A stretch of DNA of 17,269 nt from an uncultured Oscillospiraceae bacterium (GTDB lineage Bacteria > Bacillota > Clostridia > Oscillospirales > Ruminococcaceae). This document shows positions 12,534-17,269 of the stretch, piece by piece; the first letter of the stretch is position 1, and every line of letters starts with the position of its first letter. The position numbers and the translations under genes were made by a program. The notes beneath the pieces are model-generated. The model worked only from the letters and a program-made list of their open reading frames with translations, searched no databases and was not told the DNA's origin. Location of the stretch: assembly GCA_934457235.1 (NCBI GenBank), contig CAKSHT010000031.1, forward strand, positions 1 to 17,269, written 5' to 3'.

Positions 12534-13175
12534 ATGATGGAGTACACAGATAAATACTGGAAAATGATAATTCCACTTGTTAAGAAGGAGCTTGTCAGGC
12601 GTTTTGGAAAAGAAGAAGCTGCTTCGCTGATACAAAAAACAGATGCGGTTTACCGTGATATGCTGAACCGTGCCGACGACATCGGAAAAGACAACCCCAT
12701 GGCTTCGAATTTGTACGAGGGTCTTTTGTTTTTAGCCTTATGGGAAGCGGCAGACGGAAAAATAAGCATTGACGATTTGCGTGAGATAACTCGTGCAGTA
12801 ATGCAGTTTCCAGCCATGAAGTTGGTGGGACTGTTTGTGAATGCAAACAGGTCCGGGCTTGAAAAGCTGGAAAAGAGAATGCACAAAAATGCGGAGTGGC
12901 TTGAAGTCCACCCGCAGTACAAAGGAGTTTCGTGGGACTTCAATTTCGACAAAACCAGGCATTCGGAGGGGTTCTACTATCATTTCACCAGATGTCCCCT
13001 GAACGATTTTGCACGCCGGGAGGGCTATATCGAGGTGCTGCCGGTCATGTGCGAAATAGACCTGCTGTCCGCGGAGCTTATGCATGCAAAGCTCATCAGA
13101 AAGCAGACGCTGGCATCCGGAGGTGATTGCTGCGATTACTGGTTTGTGGGGGATAAAAGCCCGTCAGCCAAGTAA
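12534..13175 (+). CDS. L-2-amino-thiazoline-4-carboxylic acid hydrolase family protein
   Basis: Two consecutive ATGs follow an AGGGGGG site; the first is taken because its 8-base spacing is better. The 213-residue protein has a helical N-terminal half. Its C-terminal half carries the family pattern: YYHFTRCPL (about 148-156), a GYIEVLPVMCEIDLL stretch (about 164-178), and TLASGGDCCDYWF (about 192-204). The Cys, His and Asp/Glu residues in these motifs are those shared across the family named for L-ATC hydrolase, which opens a thiazoline ring on a route to cysteine. Many family members have untested substrates, so ring hydrolysis here is family-based inference. No signal peptide is present. 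It has a strong promoter with an operator-like dyad. The acetyltransferase gene follows 14 bases later, suggesting joint modification or detoxification of a small molecule. Confidence 0.85.
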   Translation: MMEYTDKYWKMIIPLVKKELVRRFGKEEAASLIQKTDAVYRDMLNRADDIGKDNPMASNLYEGLLFLALWEAADGKISIDDLREITRAVMQFPAMKLVGLFVNANRSGLEKLEKRMHKNAEWLEVHPQYKGVSWDFNFDKTRHSEGFYYHFTRCPLNDFARREGYIEVLPVMCEIDLLSAELMHAKLIRKQTLASGGDCCDYWFVGDKSPSAK

Positions 13176-13189
13176 AGGAGGGTTTTGTT

Positions 13190-13789
13190 ATAATTAAGGT
13201 CACAGAATTAAGCGAAAGGGAAATCGAGGAGATCGGCGAGGCTTTCGCGGATTTCCAGTATGCCGACGGCGAAAAGGGAATGTCATTTTTATATAACGGC
13301 AGGGACAGCGTAAAGGAATACATCTGCGGATATGTCCGCGCAATGCTGGCAGCCGGCTGTATTTACAGCACGAGCGAAAACCACGAAGCGTTCGTTTCAT
13401 ACAAATATTCAAAGGATAAGCTGCCGCCGTCCGCTGGCATGATACTTCTGAAAGCGGTATTCAGCACGCTTGGCTTCAGGGGAGCGGTAAAAATGCTTTC
13501 TTCCATAAAAAAAGGCGGCAAGTCGTATGAAGCCACCATAAAGAAGGAAAAAAGGCCCTATATCTTCGTGGGAATGTTGGTCGTGCGAAAGCAGTATCAG
13601 GGGCAGGGGTATATGCGTAAAGCGCTTGAGATCGCTTTTGGCGAGGGCATAAGAAGAGGCTGCCCGGTTCTCCTGGAAACGGACGCCGTGCTGAAACGCG
13701 ACAAATACGTCCACCTGGGAATGAACAACATCCGCACAAGAAAGCTTGATGACAGCGCATGCTTATACGACCTCGTGAAAGAAAGCTGA
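13190..13789 (+). CDS. GNAT-family N-acetyltransferase with apparent non-canonical (ATA) start
   Basis: The frame is coding well upstream of its first ATG (13280): it reads IKVTELSEREIEEIGEAFAD, typical of a GNAT N-terminus. No ATG, GTG or TTG exists in frame between the upstream stop and 13280. An AGGAGG at 13177-13182 lies 7 bases before ATA at 13190, exactly where a start should be, so ATA is proposed (ATT at 13193 is the alternative). The ~199-residue protein has the acetyl-CoA binding motif A, MLVVRKQYQGQGYMRKALEI (QYQGQG at about 135-140), and a C-terminal LETDAVLKRDKYVHLGM strand. It transfers an acetyl group from acetyl-CoA to an unknown amine. It is co-transcribed with the hydrolase. 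A point mutation that lost the ATG, or a sequencing error, are the alternatives. Confidence 0.8.
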   Translation: MIKVTELSEREIEEIGEAFADFQYADGEKGMSFLYNGRDSVKEYICGYVRAMLAAGCIYSTSENHEAFVSYKYSKDKLPPSAGMILLKAVFSTLGFRGAVKMLSSIKKGGKSYEATIKKEKRPYIFVGMLVVRKQYQGQGYMRKALEIAFGEGIRRGCPVLLETDAVLKRDKYVHLGMNNIRTRKLDDSACLYDLVKES

Positions 13790-13797
13790 ATATACAT

Positions 13798-13838
13798 AAA
13801 AAGCAGCACCGGAAACACATTGTCCGGTGCTGCTTTTT
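13798..13838 (+). terminator. Strong bidirectional terminator after the acetyltransferase gene
   Basis: A perfect 16-bp stem, AAAAAGCAGCACCGGA with its complement, encloses a 9-base loop and ends in TTTTT. It lies 8 bases after the stop. The A-run allows it to work on the minus strand as a back-up. Confidence 0.95.
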
Positions 13839-13903
13839 GTTATCATGGAACTACATGAATTCGTTACTGCTTTTCGCCGTTTATCTGCGGGATCCAGCCA
13901 CAG

Positions 13904-13931
13904 AAAACGGGCAGACGCCAAGCCTGCCCGT
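13904..13931 (-). terminator. Terminator of the dockerin protein gene
   Basis: On the minus strand ACGGGCAG pairs with CTGCCCGT around a 9-base loop and is followed by TTTTC. It starts 20 bases after the dockerin gene stop. Confidence 0.7.
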
Positions 13932-13951
13932 AATTTATCTCGCGATACGAA

Positions 13952-16900
13952 TTACCTTACTCCTACGACCGCCTTCAGCGCTGCCGCTGCATCCAGCGCG
14001 TTGACTTCTCCGTCGCCGTTAAAGTCGCACACAGCCGCGTTCGCGGACTTCGCCTTGCCTACTATCTCCTTGAGAATCGCGGAGGCGTCGAGGGCGCTGA
14101 GTACGCCGTCGTTATCTGCGTCGCCGGGGAGGTCGCTGAATTCGCAAACCATAACAACGTACTCGCCAGCCGCGTCAGCGCCGGGAATCACCGCAGTGCC
14201 GTCCGCGCCGACCTTTACGCAGCGCTGGAACTCCAGAACGCCGCCGTTCAGCTTGTAAACGTTCGCGAACTGACCCGCGAATACTTCGCGGAAGTACAGC
14301 TTCAGCTCCGCCGGAACGTTCGTTCCGCCGACCCTGAGGTCAACTCCGAACACGCCGCGAAGAGCGCTGGAGTCAGCATTGCCCTGGAAAGCCGCAAGCT
14401 CAGCCGCAGAAACTGTGCCGATCTTGTCGCCGCATACTACCCAGCTCTTTGCACTGTCAATGACGAACTCAACAGTGAGCTTTCCGTCTTTTATCGCGCT
14501 GATAACTGCTGCGGGCAGGGTGGTCCTGCCGTTCAGCGAGATCTTCGCGGAGCTGTTTTCCGGAATCTTGCTCAGATAATTACCGATGTCGTTCCAGCTC
14601 ATCGACTTGCCGTCCATAGTCGGAGTGCTCTCCGCCGTCTTGTCAGAGTCAGTGGAATGTCTGTGGCTTCCGCCGGAGGAACCTCCTGTAGAGCCGCCGG
14701 AGGAACCTCCTGTAGAGCCGCCGGAGGAACCTCCTGTAGAGCCGCCGGTGGAGCCGCCTGTAGAACCTCCTGTAGAGCCTCCGGTGGAGCCTCCAGTGGA
14801 GCCACCTGTAGAACCTCCGGACTTCTTCTCAAACTTTGCCGTGATGGTCCAGTCAGCGGGCTGCTCAATTGTTATAACACAGGTGCCGTCCGTGCCGACC
14901 TTCAGCTCAGAACCGTCCTGCGCCGCAGATACGAACTTGTATCCGTCGTCCGGAACAAACCTGAGCGTCACCGTGTCGTTTGTCGCCAGTGTGTAGACGC
15001 TGGTGCCGTCTGCCAGGGTGTCAACGCCCCTGCCACCGTCCAAAGTTCCGGTGAACTCCACCTTGCCGTGCTCCGGCTTGGGTATCCTGAGGGTTGCAAC
15101 GTCGGTGTACTTGAACACGAACTTGTTTTCTGCTCCGCTGATCGTGGTGATCTTGTAGTTCCAGCCATTATCGTCCGCCGTGGACGGCTCTATAGGCGTG
15201 CCGTTGAAGTCAGCGCCGACGAGGAGCTTCCCTTTGGAGTACGGAGCGGTTATCGTGTACTCCACGCCGAGGTAGCCCATACCGGATGGGTCTCTGTCGC
15301 CCTTTATTGTGGGCTGAGGGCCGTTCATTGAAAACGCAGTGAAATTGCACAGCTCGCGCACCGGAGCTGTTATCACAGTGTCTTCCTCAACAAAGAGGTG
15401 GTCCAGCTTATAGAGATTGATCCCTTGTTCTGAGCTGTAGCGCGGCGCTTTTCCGCAGATGTCGCTTACGCCGTAATCCTCGGCGGAGATCGTTATTTCT
15501 ATTGATTTGCCGTTCAGGAAGCTGGTCGGGAATTCATTTATTGCGCGGTCAAGTCTCCATGTCTTGTCGCTCACGTCTTCATAGGCGGTAACGCTGTTGA
15601 TCTTTCCCGCCTTCACGGCGCTGATAAGCTCGTCCGAGATACTCAGAGTGCTGTACTGCTTCTCGTCTGACTCGGAATACCAGATATACACGCCCTTGTC
15701 GCTTTCCAGGGAGATAGAATAGAGCGCGTCAACAGAGGGGCCTATCGGTTTGCAGTCCGTATCCGTATCCGAATCCCCGTAGAATACGTTTGTCAGCTTG
15801 CAGTTTTTCGGCAGGAGGGACAGCTTGAACTCATACTTCTCCGGGATCAGGTAGTATAACTTGGAATCCTTAGTATACGGGATCTCTGCGTTGTTTAGTT
15901 TAAGGGATATATCGACATGGTTCAGCAGGTCGTCCGCGTCGTTATGGCTCGGGTTGACTATTTGGAGCTTGTTTGTCTTTAACGATTCGCCGATAATTAT
16001 GTGAAGCCTCTTTGTCTCCCTGGTGCCGAACTCGCACTTTGTGTCAGAGAAGTCAATGTAAACGTCTGTATTCCCATACATATCCTTGTTCGGTACGGTG
16101 ACGCTAAAGTACCAGAGATCGTCAGGCCCGATATTTAAACTGAATTTGTAACCTTTTGAGTTCAGCGAATCGGCGTCAACGAGGGCGCATTCATATTCGA
16201 AGATGTTTGTGCTCATCAGGTCGGAAAGCTCTATCGAATAGGTCTTGCCGCCGAGGGTCTTGTAAATGCCGCTTTCCTTGTCGGACAACGCTTCCTCGTA
16301 AATATACTTGCCGTAGTCCGCCGTCCAGAAGGTATTTGTGATGAGTTTCATGCGCGCGGAGTTGTTCGCCGGGCTTAACGTGTTGGTTATATTTTTGTAG
16401 TATTGGCCGATTCTGATTTCGTTGCTGTCGTCGAATATAACGTTGCTGACATAAGCGATATCCGCGATATAGTTCCCAAATTCGGAAATGGAAGTGAAGT
16501 TCGAGCCGGGGATATCAATGTAAACGTCCCTGCTTATATTGTAGGTATAGCAGTTTACTACGTTCTTTCCCTTCCATTCTTTGCCGGCGTAGAAATGGCA
16601 TTCCTGAAGCCTGAGGTTTTTATTCGCTTCAATGGCACGTTCGTCGCTTTCAACGGATTTCGGGTCGGTGTGGAGGTTGAGGTTCTCGACTGTAACGTCT
16701 AATCCGGAGGATATTCCCGCACTGCCGAATGTCAGCTTGTGCCTGTCATTGTTTTTGCTCACGCCCTTAAGGGTGATTGAGCCCTCGGAGTATATGCAGT
16801 TGACCTTGGATTCAAGCAGGACGTCGGCATGGAAAATCACGGTGCTGCCCGCCGGGAGCTTTATCGCGTAATTATCGGTGGTATAGAGGTTGAAACCGTT

Positions 16901-17224
16901 CATTATCTCAAGGGTATTAGGCAGGATATCGCCCTCGCCCTCTCCGTACCACTTCCAGTCCCTGGCGGTAATATTACAGCCGACATCGTCAGGATGAAAA
17001 TCTTTATATTCGCCGTCTCCTCTGACATATTTCCAGTATTTCGTCGTAGGGGTGAAATCCATGCCGTCTGAGTTTGACTCCGCCGGCGTTGAGGACGCTG
17101 CGTAAGCGGCGCCTGGCTCCTCCGCCAGAGCCGGAACCGACATCAGCGTCACCATCGCCAGAAGCGCCGCGGCTCCCAGGAGCATTCCGCTCAGCCTACC
17201 GCATTTGAATAATCTATGCTTCAT
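13952..17224 (-). CDS. Large secreted protein with InlB-like repeat, Gly-Ser-Thr linker and C-terminal type I dockerin
   Basis: AAGGAGGAAACA precedes the ATG. This 1090-residue protein has a signal peptide ending near VPALAEE (residue ~34). Residues ~80-215 look like a beta-helix (LEIMNGFNLYTTDNYAI, GSITLKGVS, LDVTVENLNLH). About 220-705 is a beta-rich region with no family I recognise. About 708-800 resembles a divergent InlB B-repeat (RIPKPEHGKVEFTG, VTLRFVPDDGYKFVSA). Residues ~802-853 are a GGST/GGSS linker. A beta domain spans about 865-1025. The end is a two-loop dockerin with DADNDGVLSALD and DFNGDGEVNALD calcium-binding loops. The dockerin would anchor the protein to a cohesin of a cellulosome or cell-surface complex. 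No glycoside hydrolase or carbohydrate-binding motif is visible, so binding, adhesion or structural roles are as likely as catalysis. It stands alone. Confidence 0.9.
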   Translation of the reverse strand: MKHRLFKCGRLSGMLLGAAALLAMVTLMSVPALAEEPGAAYAASSTPAESNSDGMDFTPTTKYWKYVRGDGEYKDFHPDDVGCNITARDWKWYGEGEGDILPNTLEIMNGFNLYTTDNYAIKLPAGSTVIFHADVLLESKVNCIYSEGSITLKGVSKNNDRHKLTFGSAGISSGLDVTVENLNLHTDPKSVESDERAIEANKNLRLQECHFYAGKEWKGKNVVNCYTYNISRDVYIDIPGSNFTSISEFGNYIADIAYVSNVIFDDSNEIRIGQYYKNITNTLSPANNSARMKLITNTFWTADYGKYIYEEALSDKESGIYKTLGGKTYSIELSDLMSTNIFEYECALVDADSLNSKGYKFSLNIGPDDLWYFSVTVPNKDMYGNTDVYIDFSDTKCEFGTRETKRLHIIIGESLKTNKLQIVNPSHNDADDLLNHVDISLKLNNAEIPYTKDSKLYYLIPEKYEFKLSLLPKNCKLTNVFYGDSDTDTDCKPIGPSVDALYSISLESDKGVYIWYSESDEKQYSTLSISDELISAVKAGKINSVTAYEDVSDKTWRLDRAINEFPTSFLNGKSIEITISAEDYGVSDICGKAPRYSSEQGINLYKLDHLFVEEDTVITAPVRELCNFTAFSMNGPQPTIKGDRDPSGMGYLGVEYTITAPYSKGKLLVGADFNGTPIEPSTADDNGWNYKITTISGAENKFVFKYTDVATLRIPKPEHGKVEFTGTLDGGRGVDTLADGTSVYTLATNDTVTLRFVPDDGYKFVSAAQDGSELKVGTDGTCVITIEQPADWTITAKFEKKSGGSTGGSTGGSTGGSTGGSTGGSTGGSTGGSSGGSTGGSSGGSTGGSSGGSHRHSTDSDKTAESTPTMDGKSMSWNDIGNYLSKIPENSSAKISLNGRTTLPAAVISAIKDGKLTVEFVIDSAKSWVVCGDKIGTVSAAELAAFQGNADSSALRGVFGVDLRVGGTNVPAELKLYFREVFAGQFANVYKLNGGVLEFQRCVKVGADGTAVIPGADAAGEYVVMVCEFSDLPGDADNDGVLSALDASAILKEIVGKAKSANAAVCDFNGDGEVNALDAAAALKAVVGVR
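14669..14820 (-). repeat. Coding minisatellite for the GGST/GGSS linker
   Basis: The DNA consists of 12-bp units, each encoding GGST or GGSS on the minus strand. At 14669-14745 three nearly identical 24-bp units (two 12-mers each) follow in tandem; the rest is more diverged. Near-identity at the DNA level suggests recent expansion by slippage, so linker length may vary among strains. Confidence 0.85.
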
Positions 17225-17269
17225 TGTTTCCTCCTTGTGTGCCGGGCTTTTCGGCTTCCGCCGCGCCCG

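Noticed and set aside
14669-14820. Tandem repeats considered as a CRISPR array
   Set aside because: There are no unique spacers; the units are contiguous and in frame within a coding linker.
14586-15331. Plus-strand open frames across the dockerin linker, with Pro-Glu or Cys-Gly-Thr repeats
   Set aside because: They are the antisense reading of the GGST repeats. Low-complexity repeats keep all frames open, and the minus-strand gene has a signal peptide, ribosome binding site and dockerin.

Overview
The window looks like chromosomal DNA from a gut or rumen Firmicute of the Ruminococcus/Oscillospiraceae type. The signs are strong AGGAGG-type ribosome binding sites, sigma-A promoters, rho-independent terminators, a sodium-pump-type carboxyltransferase, a CUT1 sugar ABC transporter without its own ATPase, a WYL-domain regulator and a large secreted protein ending in a type I dockerin. 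The genus is inferred from this gene content and not proven.

Layout. (1) 1-619: the 3' end of an oxaloacetate decarboxylase / pyruvate carboxylase B-type alpha subunit with a bidirectional terminator. (2) 719-1438, minus: a small lipoprotein of unknown function. (3) 1439-2152: a long regulatory region with three LacI/CcpA-type operator candidates. It leads into a sugar ABC importer operon (binding lipoprotein and two permeases, 2153-5585) with a terminator-like hairpin after the binding-protein gene. (4) 5586-6080: a terminator, a minus-strand hairpin and a decayed serine recombinase. (5) 6081-7676: a regulatory cluster with a SHOCT-domain protein, an XRE regulator followed by a 46-residue ORF (both minus), and a 37-residue zinc-ribbon peptide. 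The SHOCT and zinc-ribbon genes share an almost identical promoter: a GGACA-N6-TGTCC palindrome at fixed distance from an extended -10. (6) 7740-12214: one tight operon of a WYL regulator, a beta-helix protein, a 426-residue putative membrane protein of no family I recognise, a YkgJ-type cysteine-cluster protein and a 418-residue protein. The last has a coiled-coil / Gly-Ala hydrophobic / coiled-coil layout and a C-terminus resembling the ribosomal L7/L12 C-terminal domain. (7) 12455-13838: a consensus promoter, an L-2-amino-thiazoline-4-carboxylic acid hydrolase family protein and a GNAT acetyltransferase that seems to lack a standard start codon. (8) 13904-17224, minus: a 1090-residue secreted dockerin protein with a Gly-Ser-Thr repeat linker.

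The part most likely to be an undescribed system is the WYL-led operon 7740-12214. It has self-contained regulation, translationally tight spacing, three genes with no obvious housekeeping role, and a last gene whose layout suggests a membrane-active protein. WYL regulators often control phage-defence or stress modules, so defence is a reasonable but unproven hypothesis. The neighbouring GGACA-N6-TGTCC promoters and the XRE operators suggest several small regulons meet here.
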